This document shows positions 42,566 to 52,528 of a stretch of 64,000 bases of DNA, one piece after another. This stretch comes from Acidiphilium sp. PA (GTDB lineage Bacteria > Pseudomonadota > Alphaproteobacteria > Acetobacterales > Acetobacteraceae), in assembly GCF_026191915.1 (NCBI RefSeq), contig NZ_JAIMBY010000001.1:558001-622000 (forward strand). Reading direction: 5' to 3'. Position 1 is the first letter of the stretch. Every line of letters begins with the position of its first letter. A model generated the notes under the pieces. The model saw nothing but the letters and a program-made list of their open reading frames with translations. It was not told the DNA's origin and ran no database searches. The translations under genes and the position numbers were made by a program.

Positions 42566-44863
42566 ATGCGCCTGACGCCACCCCGCGTGACCCGCCTGCT
42601 GCCGACCCTGCTGCTGCCCGCCGCGATGCTGGCCGGTTGCGCGCCGAAGCCGTTGCCGCCCGATGCGCCGATCACGGCGCAGGGTGGCGCATCGCTCCGG
42701 GCGGCCAGGCTGGCGCCCTTGTCGATGCCGCCGCAAAGCGGCACCATCGTCGCCGCCCGGCCGGAGGCCGTCACCGCAAGCTACGGCGCGCAGACGCCGC
42801 TGCCGGGTGCCGGCACGCCACCGCCGGGCGCGGCGGGCGGCGCGGTCTCGCTCGATTTCGCCGATACCGATATCCGCGCCGTGGTCGCGCAGATCCTCGG
42901 CAATATCCTGCACGTGACGTATACGATCGACCCGGCGGTGCATGGCAAAGCGACGCTGCATACCGCCCATCCGCTGCCGATGGCCGATCTGATCCCGACG
43001 CTGCAGACCCTGCTCGGGCAGAACCGGGCCGAGCTGGTGGAAAGCCACGGCATCTACCGCGTCATACCGGTCGCCGCCGCCGGTCCGGCGATGGCGGGGA
43101 GCGACGCGCTGGCCGGGGCGACGGTGGTGCCGTTGCGCTATGTCGATGCCGCGCATCTGGCCGCCGTGCTGCAACCCTATGTCGGCAAGGGCGGCCGGGT
43201 GGTCGCCGCGCCGGGGCGCAACGCCCTGATCGTCGATGGCGATCCGCAGACCCGCGATACGCTGATCCAGCTGATTTCGGCGTTCGATGTCGATGCGCTG
43301 GCCGGCCAATCCTACATCCTGTTTCCCGCCGGCGGCGGCGGGGCGAAGGATTTCGCCACCGCCTTCACCGCCGCGCTGCACGCCGGCAAGACGACCGGAT
43401 CGATCCGGGTGGTGCCGCTCGAGCGGATCGGCGCGGTCATGGTGATCGCGCCCAGCCTCGCCCAGATCGTCCAGGCCAACCGGGTCTATACAGTGCTCTC
43501 CCGCCAGGACGCGGCGACGCGGCGCGTCTGGCACGTCTATTATCTGCATAACAGCAGCGCCGGGGCGGTCGCGCATGTGTTGCAGGAAGCCTTCACCCCG
43601 AACGACGTGACGGCGCCATCGAGCGGCAACGAGGGGCAGACCGTGCCCGGACTGGCGGCACAGACCCTGTCCGGCATGCCGGGGGCCAATGCCGGTGCCA
43701 CCGCTGTGTCCCCGCTCGGCACCACGGCGGGGGGCATCAGCGTCGGCGGAGCGGGCGGTGCCAATGCGGGCGGTGTCAGCGCGGGCAGCAGTCCCGGCGG
43801 TGGCCTGGGCAGCGCACCGGCGGCATCGGCGCCCGCCGCCGACAATCCCCTGCTCGGGCCGCTGAGCGGCGGTTCGCTTGGGGGCGCCGGCACCGGCGAG
43901 ACCGGCGATGGCACGCGCATCATCGCAGCACCGCAGCAGAACGCCGTGCTGGTCTACGCGACCGAGGCGACCGATGCGACGATCCACGCCATGCTGCGCA
44001 AGATCGACATCGAACCGCTCGAAGTCGAGATCGACGCCACCATCGCCGAGGTCGATCTGACCGGCGCGCTGCAATACGGCACCCAGTTCTTCTTCAAATC
44101 GGGCGGCATCAACGGCGTGCTCAGCCAGGGCACGACATCGAGCCTGGTGCAGAATTTCCCCGGCTTCGTGCTGTCGGGCTATGGCGCGGATGCCGCACCG
44201 CTCGCGATCTCGGCGCTGCAATCGGTCACCAAGGTCAGGATCCTGTCCTCACCGCAATTGATGGTGCAGAACGACCGCACCGCCAATCTGCTGGTCGGCA
44301 ATCTGGTGCCCTACCTGTCGCAGACCTCGCAGAGCACCATCACCACCGGCGCACCGGTGATCAACTCGATCAATTACCAGGAGACCGGCGTGATCCTGCA
44401 GATCACGCCGCGCATTTCCAACGACGGGCTGGTGGCGCTCACGATCTCGCAACAGGTCAGCGGCGTCGCACCGACCGTGACGACGCAGGGAATCAACTCG
44501 CCTACCTTCTCCGAGCGCGCGGTCTCATCGAGCGTTGTGGTGCACGACGGCCAGACCATCGGCCTCGCCGGGCTGATCAGCGACACTGACCAGCGGCAGA
44601 ATTCCGGCGTGCCGTTTCTCAAGGACGTGCCGGTGCTGGGCGCCCTGTTCGCCAGCCAGAACAACACCCGCACGCGGGAGGAATTGCTGGTGCTGATCAC
44701 CCCGCACGTCGTGCACAACCAGACCGACGCCGCGTCATTGACCGCGGATCTACGCCAGGAACTGCCCGGCCCCGCCGCGGTGCCGGACGAGCTGAACGGA
44801 CTGCCCGCCGATGGTTCGGCCGACCCCAACGCGCGGTTGCGGGCAAGGCTCGGCCTGCATTGA
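42566..44863 (+). CDS. gspD: Type II secretion outer-membrane secretin, lipoprotein type
   Basis: 765 residues. A lipoprotein signal with perfect lipobox LAGC (Cys25) suggests self-targeting without a pilotin, as in HxcQ of Pseudomonas. N0/N1-type domains occupy about 95-350 (VSLDFADTDIRAVVAQILG). A Gly/Ala-rich insert (about 390-440) follows, then N3 and the secretin domain (about 450-735) with VPYLSQTS, GVILQITPRIS, GLISDTDQRQNSGVPFLKDV and ELLVLITPHVV. Confidence 0.94.
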   Translation: MRLTPPRVTRLLPTLLLPAAMLAGCAPKPLPPDAPITAQGGASLRAARLAPLSMPPQSGTIVAARPEAVTASYGAQTPLPGAGTPPPGAAGGAVSLDFADTDIRAVVAQILGNILHVTYTIDPAVHGKATLHTAHPLPMADLIPTLQTLLGQNRAELVESHGIYRVIPVAAAGPAMAGSDALAGATVVPLRYVDAAHLAAVLQPYVGKGGRVVAAPGRNALIVDGDPQTRDTLIQLISAFDVDALAGQSYILFPAGGGGAKDFATAFTAALHAGKTTGSIRVVPLERIGAVMVIAPSLAQIVQANRVYTVLSRQDAATRRVWHVYYLHNSSAGAVAHVLQEAFTPNDVTAPSSGNEGQTVPGLAAQTLSGMPGANAGATAVSPLGTTAGGISVGGAGGANAGGVSAGSSPGGGLGSAPAASAPAADNPLLGPLSGGSLGGAGTGETGDGTRIIAAPQQNAVLVYATEATDATIHAMLRKIDIEPLEVEIDATIAEVDLTGALQYGTQFFFKSGGINGVLSQGTTSSLVQNFPGFVLSGYGADAAPLAISALQSVTKVRILSSPQLMVQNDRTANLLVGNLVPYLSQTSQSTITTGAPVINSINYQETGVILQITPRISNDGLVALTISQQVSGVAPTVTTQGINSPTFSERAVSSSVVVHDGQTIGLAGLISDTDQRQNSGVPFLKDVPVLGALFASQNNTRTREELLVLITPHVVHNQTDAASLTADLRQELPGPAAVPDELNGLPADGSADPNARLRARLGLH

Positions 44864-45675
44864 CCCGGTCCGCAGCCGCTCCCGACGACCATGGCACGTC
44901 CGATCGGGGCTTCGCTCTGCTGATCGTGCTGTTCGTGCTGGTGCTGCTGGCGTTTCTGATCACCCAGTTTCTCGGCGCGGCGCGAATGCAGTTGACCATC
45001 GCGGGCAATCTGCGCGGCGCGGCGATGGCCGATGCCGCGGCGGATGGCGGCATTGCCCGCGCCATCGTGGACCTCGCGGACGGCGACGCGCTCGTCCCCA
45101 CACGAATCGGTGCCAGCACGGTCCGTCTCACGGCGCACAGCATCGCCGGGCGGATCAACCCGAACGTCGCACCCGCCGTGCTGCTGGCAGCCCTGCTGCG
45201 TGTGGCGGGTGCCGGACCGGCGCAGGCACAGAGCATCGCGGATGCGATCGTCGCCTGGCGCAGCCCCGCCGCATCCCCCACCGCGCAAGCAGCGCTCGAT
45301 GCCGCCTATCGCGCAGCGGGCCATGCCAGCGGCCCGAATGGCGAGGGGTTTGCCGCGATCGGCGATCTGGCCGGGGTGATGGGCATGACGCCGGCGCTGT
45401 TCACCGCGATCGCGCCGCATCTTTCGCGATTCGCGCCACCGCTGCCGGTCGCCGCGGTGGCCGATCCGGTGGTGCAGGCGGCCCTCCGCCTCGCGGGCAA
45501 GATCGATCTGCCGGGCGGTGCGGTGGAGGGGCCACGGATCGTCGAGATCGCCGCGGTCGCCTCAGGCCCCGGCCGCGCCCGCGCGGCACGCTGCGCGGTG
45601 GTCCGGCTGAGCCCGTCCAACATCGAGACGCCCTACCGCATCCTGCGCTGGCGCCCGCACGCCTGTGGCCAGTGA
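44860..45675 (+). CDS. gspK: Type II secretion minor pseudopilin GspK-like
   Basis: 271 residues from a TTG overlapping the gspD stop (TTGA). Prepilin region DRGFALLIVLFVLVLLAFLI; here GFALLI lacks the Glu at position 5, which is normal for GspK. It has the large globular domain with helical SAM-like parts (AQSIADAIVAWRSP). Caps the pseudopilus with GspI/J. Last gene of the gsp cluster; no gspO peptidase follows. Confidence 0.88.
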   Translation: MTRSAAAPDDHGTSDRGFALLIVLFVLVLLAFLITQFLGAARMQLTIAGNLRGAAMADAAADGGIARAIVDLADGDALVPTRIGASTVRLTAHSIAGRINPNVAPAVLLAALLRVAGAGPAQAQSIADAIVAWRSPAASPTAQAALDAAYRAAGHASGPNGEGFAAIGDLAGVMGMTPALFTAIAPHLSRFAPPLPVAAVADPVVQAALRLAGKIDLPGGAVEGPRIVEIAAVASGPGRARAARCAVVRLSPSNIETPYRILRWRPHACGQ

Positions 45676-45804
45676 CGCCCGAGGGACTATCGACCAACCA
45701 TATCGGGGCGATGCGCCCGCGGGCGAGGCAAATGACATGGAACTATCATGCACAACGGATTAAAATTTGATTATTCCGGTATCAATAACAACCCGGAGAT
45801 AATC

Positions 45805-47823
45805 ATGAGACGTGCCATATTGATGGCATGTTCGGCGCTTTGCGCGCTGAGCATCACCAGCCAACCCATTCTCGCCGCCGCAACGCCGGTTTCGGCCATG
45901 GTCGTTGCTCAACCCGATGCGACCGGCGTGGTAAAATCGGTGATGGCCCGCCGGCCGCATCTGAACCTGTCCGACGCGCAGATGATCCAGCTCGTCAAGA
46001 AAAAGATCAAATATGTCTTCGTGATCTACCAGGAAAACCGCTCGTTCGATTCCTATTTCGGCACATTCCCCGGTGCGGACGGCATTTATTCGAAGCCGCC
46101 GTCGCAGACCCCCGGCTTTTACCAGGAACTCATCACCCCGACCGGCAAAAAGACCACCATCGCGCCGTTCCGCATCGGGCCGAAGCAATACGCCTGGGAC
46201 ACCGATGATATCGACCACTCGCACGCCCGCATCGTGGCCAAGGAAGACGTGGTCAACGGCAAGCCGCGGATGGACAAGTTCGCGATCACCGAAGAGCTGA
46301 AGTATTCACCTTCCGGCAATCCCTCACTCAAGGCCGAGCAATATGGCGAGCTTGCCATGGCGCATGAGGATTGCGACACCATTCCGTTCCTCTGGCAATA
46401 TGCGTCGCGCTTCGTGCTGTTCGATCATGTGTTCCAGAACATCACCGGTCCCTCGACCCCGGGCAATCTGTCGATCTTCGCGGCCCAGACCGGCCTGACC
46501 CAATGGGCGCTGCATCCCTCCGAAGCCTTCGTCTCGCCGAACGGCACGCCGTTCACCGGCATCAGCGGCACCAACAAAGCCGGCGGTACCGTGACGGAGG
46601 TCGGCGCCGGCGAACCGGTGATGGACGACAACGACCCGTTCTGGGGCTCGCCGCTCGATCCGGCGTTTGGCCAGCCGGGCACCGTGCCGCTCAACCCGGG
46701 TGAGCTCCAGGGTACCGGCGGCGGCAGCGTCGCGATCAACCAGACCTACGCCTCGCTCGCGCTGACCACCGGCGGCCGCGACGCGAAAATGATCGCGCGG
46801 CAGGATACCAATCCCGGTATCGACCTCGCCGACATCAATGACGACGTCAGCTACCTGCGCGCGCATGGCCAGAAGCCGGTCGACTGGGCCTGGTTCCAGG
46901 AAGGTTACGATCATGAGCCGACCGATCCGGCCAACCCGGTCGATGCCAGCGGCACCCATGCCTCCTACATCACGCACCACAACGGGCCGCAGTATTTCGG
47001 CTATATCGCGAACAATCCCGCGCAGAAGGACAACCTGCACGGGCTGGAAGATTTCTTCACCGCGATGAAGACCGGCGGCCTGCCGAGCGCGGGCGGCGTG
47101 TTCTACCTCAAGGGCGGCTACCAGAATATTTTCGGCCTCAAACTGGATAACCCCGCCGCCGGGGCGAAGACGAACTTCGTGGGTGACGACGATCACCCCG
47201 GCTACTCCGACGCACAGATCTCCGAGGCCCTGGTCGCCAAGGAAGTCAACGCGATCGCGAGAAGCCCGTACTGGAAACACGCCGCGATCATCATCACCTG
47301 GGACGATTCGGAAGGGGATTACGATCACGTACCGCCGCCGATCGTGGCCGACGGGCCGGATCATCTGGCGTTCGATTTTGGTCCGCGCGTGCCGCTGATG
47401 GTCATCTCGCCCTACGCCCGCGTGCATGCGATTTCGCATGAACCGGGCAGCCAGGCCTCGGTGGTGAAATTCGTCGACGAGGTGTTCGGCCTCACACCGC
47501 TCGCCCTGCTGCCGGATGAACTAAAGGGCCGCAAACTGGGCCAGCAGGAATTCGGCCAGCCGAACATCGGTCCGGCCGACGCGCTGACGCCCGACGTCGG
47601 CGACCTGATGTCCGCCTTCGATCCGCACCGTCTGAAGGGCCAGATCGCGCCGCTGCCGCCGAGCTACGCGATCATCCCGAACAAGGTGATCATGCATCTG
47701 CCGCAGGACAACGGGCTGGGCTGCGACGCCGATGGCATCGTGCCCACCGATATCGCCAAGGGAATCAGGAACCACATCCCGAGCGACTTCAACCCGCTGC
47801 CCTCGACCAACCCCTCAACCTGA
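45805..47823 (+). CDS. Secreted phosphoesterase (phospholipase C / acid phosphatase type)
   Basis: 672 residues from the ATG at 45805 (GGAG upstream). Signal peptide ends about ILAAA. PF04185 fold: YVFVIYQENRSFDSYFGTFP (metal-site Asn/Glu region), DHVFQNITGPSTPGNLSIFA, ITWDDSEGDYDHVPPP near the C-terminus. Directly follows the type II secretion operon and ends at a clear terminator. It is a likely substrate of that system; the true phosphoester is not predictable. Confidence 0.9.
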   Translation: MRRAILMACSALCALSITSQPILAAATPVSAMVVAQPDATGVVKSVMARRPHLNLSDAQMIQLVKKKIKYVFVIYQENRSFDSYFGTFPGADGIYSKPPSQTPGFYQELITPTGKKTTIAPFRIGPKQYAWDTDDIDHSHARIVAKEDVVNGKPRMDKFAITEELKYSPSGNPSLKAEQYGELAMAHEDCDTIPFLWQYASRFVLFDHVFQNITGPSTPGNLSIFAAQTGLTQWALHPSEAFVSPNGTPFTGISGTNKAGGTVTEVGAGEPVMDDNDPFWGSPLDPAFGQPGTVPLNPGELQGTGGGSVAINQTYASLALTTGGRDAKMIARQDTNPGIDLADINDDVSYLRAHGQKPVDWAWFQEGYDHEPTDPANPVDASGTHASYITHHNGPQYFGYIANNPAQKDNLHGLEDFFTAMKTGGLPSAGGVFYLKGGYQNIFGLKLDNPAAGAKTNFVGDDDHPGYSDAQISEALVAKEVNAIARSPYWKHAAIIITWDDSEGDYDHVPPPIVADGPDHLAFDFGPRVPLMVISPYARVHAISHEPGSQASVVKFVDEVFGLTPLALLPDELKGRKLGQQEFGQPNIGPADALTPDVGDLMSAFDPHRLKGQIAPLPPSYAIIPNKVIMHLPQDNGLGCDADGIVPTDIAKGIRNHIPSDFNPLPSTNPST

Positions 47824-47858
47824 GCCACGGCATTTCAGAGGCCTATATTTGACAGGAG

Positions 47859-47892
47859 CGCCAGCATGCAGCCGCATGCTGGCGTATTTTTT
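47859..47892 (+). terminator. Rho-independent terminator
   Basis: Perfect 11-bp stem CGCCAGCATGC / GCATGCTGGCG with a 4-nt loop, followed by TATTTTTT. It ends the phosphoesterase transcript 28 bp before the next ATG, so the receptor promoter overlaps or read-through feeds it. Confidence 0.88.
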
Positions 47893-47919
47893 CCGGCTTC
47901 CCAACTGTCAAGGATAACA

Positions 47920-50265
47920 ATGCGTCTGCACCACGGACTCGCCGCACTGTTGCTCGCTTCAACCACGACCCGCGCCCTCGCGCAGACCGCGCCCGTCAAC
48001 GCCGGCACCGTCTCGGCCGCATCCGGCGAAACCACGGCCGAAGCCGCGGCGCGCACCAGAAATTTCAAATCCGGCCAGGCGGTGCGCGTGCTCGACCGCG
48101 CGCTGTTGGACGCCGCCGGCCCGGTCGGCGGTGCCGCCCAGGCACTGGCCTATGCACCCGGCGTCGCCATCAATTCCTACGCCACCAGCGGTGCGGGCAA
48201 GAGCATCATCACCCTCAACGGGGTCAACCAGGGCTGGTCCGGCCTGAACGGCAACGCCCAGGACGGCGCGGTGGCCGTAACCTTCGATGGCATCCCGATC
48301 GCCGATCCCGTCACCGGCCTCTGGCAGGCGCCGACCATCCCCTTCCTCGCGATGATCGGTTCGACCAGCGTGGCCTATGGCCCCGGCAACCCCGCGCATC
48401 GCTGGTACGACAGCCTCGCCGGCACGGTAGGGTTCAACCCGGTGCAACCCACCGCCAGACCAGGCGGCCGCATCGCCATGACCTATGGCAGCTTCAACCA
48501 GAAATCCCTGACCTTCGATGTCCGCACCGGCCTGTACGATGGCTGGTCGAGCATCCTCGCCGGCGGCGTCGGTAACGGCCATTCCTATCGCCAGGGCAAC
48601 GGCTTTGACAATCCGAACAGCGACGAGGCGATTTTTCTCAAGACGCGGCACGATTTCACCAACGGCGCCCTCAGCTTCGGCGCCTACGACGTGCGCAGCC
48701 AGGGATTTCGGCCGACCTATATTCCGCAATCGGCCAATCCCGCCATCACCATCAACGGCCTGAACCCGCAGGGCCAGCCGAACCCCGGCCCGCTCTACAG
48801 CCAGGCGACGGCGGGCTACTACGGCTCCCCGCCGTTCGCGACGTACGACAAGAACGATGCCAACGCGATGTATTTGCTCTATGCGAAGCAAACGCTCGAT
48901 CTCGGCGGCGGCACCACCCTGCATAACCAGGCCTGGTACCTGCACATCAAGCGCACCCACTCGCGCATCACCGATAACTGGACCCAGGGGCCAACGCAGG
49001 ATCGGCTGCTGCAACCCCATACCAACACGATCGGCGACAAGCTCTGGTTCAGCCATGATTTCGCCTGGAACACGCTGACCTTCGGTGCCTACGCGCTGCA
49101 CAGTTATTATAACAACAAGGCCAATTTCTATAACCCCGCGGATGGCGGCGGCCCCGACGTCATCAACCCCGGCGGCACCGCGCGCGATGGCGCATTCACC
49201 CTCGATCATCAGGCCGTCTTCATCCAGGACGATCTGAAACCGCTGCCCGGCCTGACCATCACCCCGGGCCTGCGGTTCTCCCGCGACCGCCTGGCATTTC
49301 ATCAGGACATCGCCTCGGGCTTCCTGTTCGCAGGCGGGGCGGCCGGGCATTTCACCGCGCAGGATGTCCTGCCGGCGCAGGCCGAAATCCGCAGCGGCGT
49401 CGAACCCTCGCTCGCCGCCAATTATCGCCCGGTCCCCTGGCTCGCGCTGTACGTGAGCTACGCGCAAGCCCTGAAATCACCCGAAGTCGGCGGCGGCGGC
49501 GGCCTGTTCCAGCAGATCGCCGGGGCCGACTACCGGCTCGAGCGCGGCCAGTACACCCAGGCCGGCATCAAGCTCGACATCGGGCACGCCGGCCCGCTCG
49601 GCAGCCTGCGCGCCGGCGCCGACTTCTATCATCTGCGCTACGGCAGCCAGACCATTCCGATCACCCTGAACAACGCGAGCGAGGTCGGCATCAGCGGCAC
49701 CTCGCAATATCGCGGCGTGAATATGTATGCGGATGCGAACCCGCTCTACAATCTGCATCTGTTCGCGAACGCCAGCCTGCAAGGCGCCGATTATCAGAAT
49801 TACACCGTTGAAAACGGCGGGCCGCCGGCGTCCTACAACGGCTATCCGGTCTCCTACGTGCCCGCCCGCACGATGAACCTGGGTGCCGACTACATCGCCG
49901 CGATCGGCACCGCGACGATCGCGCCGCGCGCCTGGGTCCAGTACATCGGCCCCGAACACATCTACAACGGCATCACCACCGCGCCGGACTATCGCTCGAT
50001 GCCCGGCTATCAGACGTTCAACGCCAGCCTGAAACTGACCATGCCGCTGCCCGTCGCCTCGCTGCGGGCGCGCCGGATCGCCTTTACGATCACCGCGCTG
50101 AACATTCTCAACCGGCACTACGACAGCTATGAATATATCTCATCGGGCGGCTATTTCGGCACCGCCGGGCTTGCCGGCCTCGCACCGCACTATGCCGCGA
50201 ACTACATCAACGCCTATCCCGGTGCACCGATGAGCATCTACGGCACGGTGTCGATCACGTTCTGA
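47920..50265 (+). CDS. TonB-dependent outer-membrane receptor
   Basis: 781 residues from the ATG at 47920 (AAGGATA upstream). Signal peptide ends near RALAQ. Plug domain about 55-180 (RVLDRALLDAAGPVGG, ITLNGVNQGW, DGIPIADPVTG). The 22-strand barrel extends to a C-terminal aromatic, ITF. Internal features include SYAQALKSPEVGGGGG and YRGVNMYADANPLYN. The ligand is unknown; its place after a phosphoesterase suggests uptake of a released product or metal complex, which is inference. Confidence 0.9.
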   Translation: MRLHHGLAALLLASTTTRALAQTAPVNAGTVSAASGETTAEAAARTRNFKSGQAVRVLDRALLDAAGPVGGAAQALAYAPGVAINSYATSGAGKSIITLNGVNQGWSGLNGNAQDGAVAVTFDGIPIADPVTGLWQAPTIPFLAMIGSTSVAYGPGNPAHRWYDSLAGTVGFNPVQPTARPGGRIAMTYGSFNQKSLTFDVRTGLYDGWSSILAGGVGNGHSYRQGNGFDNPNSDEAIFLKTRHDFTNGALSFGAYDVRSQGFRPTYIPQSANPAITINGLNPQGQPNPGPLYSQATAGYYGSPPFATYDKNDANAMYLLYAKQTLDLGGGTTLHNQAWYLHIKRTHSRITDNWTQGPTQDRLLQPHTNTIGDKLWFSHDFAWNTLTFGAYALHSYYNNKANFYNPADGGGPDVINPGGTARDGAFTLDHQAVFIQDDLKPLPGLTITPGLRFSRDRLAFHQDIASGFLFAGGAAGHFTAQDVLPAQAEIRSGVEPSLAANYRPVPWLALYVSYAQALKSPEVGGGGGLFQQIAGADYRLERGQYTQAGIKLDIGHAGPLGSLRAGADFYHLRYGSQTIPITLNNASEVGISGTSQYRGVNMYADANPLYNLHLFANASLQGADYQNYTVENGGPPASYNGYPVSYVPARTMNLGADYIAAIGTATIAPRAWVQYIGPEHIYNGITTAPDYRSMPGYQTFNASLKLTMPLPVASLRARRIAFTITALNILNRHYDSYEYISSGGYFGTAGLAGLAPHYAANYINAYPGAPMSIYGTVSITF

Positions 50266-50278
50266 TCCTGCGGGAAAT

Positions 50279-50306
50279 CCGGCCGGCGGAATAATCCGCC
50301 GGCCGG
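50279..50306. terminator. Two-way hairpin terminator between convergent genes
   Basis: CCGGCCGGCGGA and TCCGCCGGCCGG form a perfect 12-bp stem with a 4-nt ATAA loop, between the receptor gene and the convergent PEP-CTERM gene. No T run follows on either strand. Confidence 0.6.
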
Positions 50307-50315
50307 CAATGCCGT

Positions 50316-50858
50316 TCAGACCGCGCGACGCCGCGCGACCAGGCCCAGCCCGACCAGGCCAGTGCCGAGCAGAAGCAGGCTGCCAGGCTCAGGCACCGGC
50401 AGGGCAGCCGGCGTAATGGTGAGCGTTCCCGATGAAACGGTGCAGCTGCCCGTGAGAACCGAACAGGTGCGCGCCCCGAATATCACACCCGCGTCACTGA
50501 ACAGGTTGATGAACTGGTTCGCGGAATCTTTGAACGAAATGCCATTGGTATCGAACGGACTATAAAAATCGGCCCCATTCGCAAAATCGGCGAAGAACAG
50601 ATTGTCATTGCCCTGAAATTTGTTGACGGCAAGCAGCGTCGTAATGGCGGAATTGTCGAAACGGCCGGTAACGCCGGTGACCCGATAACCACCGCCCGAT
50701 TGCCTCACAGGTTTCAGAGCGGTCGTGAAACTGCCCGTGATATTGTTGTTCCCGAACCCTCCCTGATAACTGAAGTCATAGGTCCCCGCTGAAGCCGTCG
50801 CGACGCCCGCCACAGCGAGTGTGGCCAGCGCGATACCGATTCGTCGAATGATCGTCAT
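50316..50858 (-). CDS. PEP-CTERM sorting-signal exported protein
   Basis: 180 residues. N-terminal signal peptide (to about ATASA), a Gly/Asn/Phe-rich beta body (YDFSYQGGFGNNNITGSF), and the C-terminal tripartite sorting signal PVPEPGSLLLLGTGLVGLGL then RRR. Such proteins are processed by exosortase and are often linked to exopolysaccharide or biofilm. No exosortase gene is in this window. Confidence 0.88.
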   Translation of the reverse strand: MTIIRRIGIALATLAVAGVATASAGTYDFSYQGGFGNNNITGSFTTALKPVRQSGGGYRVTGVTGRFDNSAITTLLAVNKFQGNDNLFFADFANGADFYSPFDTNGISFKDSANQFINLFSDAGVIFGARTCSVLTGSCTVSSGTLTITPAALPVPEPGSLLLLGTGLVGLGLVARRRAV

Positions 50859-51655
50859 GCGTGTTTCCTGCTCTTCAAAAATGTTGCGATATCAGCAAAT
50901 AAACTATACTTGCGTGACATATTATAAGGGAGCAAGTCTTGTGCCAATTTTTATCTCATTGATTTCAATCAATAAAAAATATTACAAGATTATGACTGTA
51001 AAAATTCCTGACTCGGAGAGTCCGTCTCAAATCGTCGCGCCAACGATCCGGCCGTCCGAGACTCAGGGTGGAGCAAGCCCGATAGGGACAGGCTTCAGCC
51101 CAGGCGATCGGGCCTTCCGACGTGCGCCCGATCGCACCGCGGATCGATCTGGCCGATGCAAGCCGCGCTCCCTGATGTCCCAGCCCCAACACCATGATGT
51201 CATACGCGTTCCGAAACAGCGTCCAACCTCAAAAACATGGCGCGCCGTGACCAAAACCGACCGAAAGTCCACCGCACCAAACGCCTGACCCGATCGAGCC
51301 GGTTGACGCGCAGGCCCGTTCGGTCAGACTGCCGGACATGACCGAAGGGCTCTTTCAACCGGACCAGATATCGATCCCCGGCGTGCCGGTGCCCGATCGT
51401 AAAGGTCGCACCGACATCTGTGGCCCGCGCCATGCGCTGGAATACGGCTATCTGAACCGGGTCCAGGTCAGCACGCGGCGCATCGTCGACTCCCTCGGCC
51501 GCCCCGCACCAGCCGCGGCTCGCAATCGGCAATAGCGAATCCGAAGGGGAAAGCTCCGTTCCGGGCCATACGAGCGATCGCTGCATTTGCATCGCTGCAC
51601 GAAGCATGGCCAACCTGCCAATCCGTCGATCCCCAGCACGCGAGTGAGCTTGATC
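50859..51655. other. Intergenic stretch, no supported gene
   Basis: About 800 bp. 50890-51010 is AT-rich and should hold the PEP-CTERM promoter. 51010-51600 has open frames on both strands, including a 65-codon plus-strand one at 51338, but none has a ribosome site or recognisable family. It could contain decayed gene remnants. Confidence 0.5.
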
Positions 51656-52465
51656 ATGGCAAACCATCCCACACATCCCCAACGCCTTGCCGGGCAGCGC
51701 GCCCTGATCACCGGTGGCACCACCGGCATCGGCCGCGCCGTCGCCGAGCGACTCGCCGCCGAGGGGTGCGGCGTCACCATCACGCATCTGAACGACCCCG
51801 ACGGTGCGGCCGCCACACTCGATACCCTGCGCGCCATCAACCCCGCCGGTGCCCATGGCACCGAGGCGGCGGACGCCGCCGATCATGACGCGATGGACGC
51901 CGTGGTGGCGCGCGCGATCGCACTGACCGGCCGGCTCGATCATCTGGTGAACAACGCCGGCATTCAGTACGAGCAACCGGGCGATCAGTTCGATCCGGTA
52001 CGCTTCGCCCGGGTCATCGCAGTCAATCTGATCGCGGTGGCACAGGTTTCATCACGCGTGCTGGCGCATATGGTCGAGCACGGCAGCGGCAGCATCGTAA
52101 CCATCAGCAGCGTGCATGAAACCGTGCCCAAACCGGGATTCCTCTCCTATTCGGCGAGCAAGGGGGCGGTCGGCAACATCACCCGCACCCTCGCGCTGGA
52201 ATTCGCCCACCGCGGCATCCGGGTCAATGCGGTGGCGCCAGGTGCCACGATCACGCCGATGAACGCATCCTGGACCGGTGATGCCGCGCGCAGACGCGCG
52301 GTCGAAGACCATATCCCGATCGGGCGCGCCGCCCAGCCGGCCGAAATCGCCGCGGCGGTGGCGTTCCTGGCCTCGGGCGATGCCAGCTACATCACCGGCC
52401 AGACACTGTATGTCTGTGGCGGCCTGTCGCTGCACACCGAGTTCGCCCGCAACTGGACGACCTGA
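51656..52465 (+). CDS. SDR-family oxidoreductase (glucose-1-dehydrogenase-like)
   Basis: 269 residues from the ATG at 51656. Rossmann motif TGGTTGIG (19-26), NNAG (99-102), catalytic Ser151/152, Tyr165 and Lys169 (YSASK). The N-terminal TGGTTGIG plus HxxHL pattern suggests NADP preference, by inference. Closest by pattern to glucose/ribitol-type dehydrogenases. It precedes a LacI regulator and a sugar importer, so a sugar or polyol substrate is plausible. Confidence 0.88.
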   Translation: MANHPTHPQRLAGQRALITGGTTGIGRAVAERLAAEGCGVTITHLNDPDGAAATLDTLRAINPAGAHGTEAADAADHDAMDAVVARAIALTGRLDHLVNNAGIQYEQPGDQFDPVRFARVIAVNLIAVAQVSSRVLAHMVEHGSGSIVTISSVHETVPKPGFLSYSASKGAVGNITRTLALEFAHRGIRVNAVAPGATITPMNASWTGDAARRRAVEDHIPIGRAAQPAEIAAAVAFLASGDASYITGQTLYVCGGLSLHTEFARNWTT

Positions 52466-52528
52466 ACCGGACGGATTTCACCGAAAATTGTGCTTGCGAT
52501 CGTTCGCGCGTTCGCTTAGAGAAAATCC

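Noticed and set aside
41894-44221. 775-codon open frame on the minus strand over gspD
   Set aside because: Shadow of the secretin and neighbouring genes; Arg/His/Gly-rich with no domain.
45690-45804. Pho box before the second phosphoesterase
   Set aside because: Only scattered TGACAT and TATCAT pieces occur; spacing and matches are too poor to call.
51010-51600. Decayed transposase or enzyme gene in the gap before the SDR gene
   Set aside because: I looked for transposase motifs on both strands and found none that could be named.
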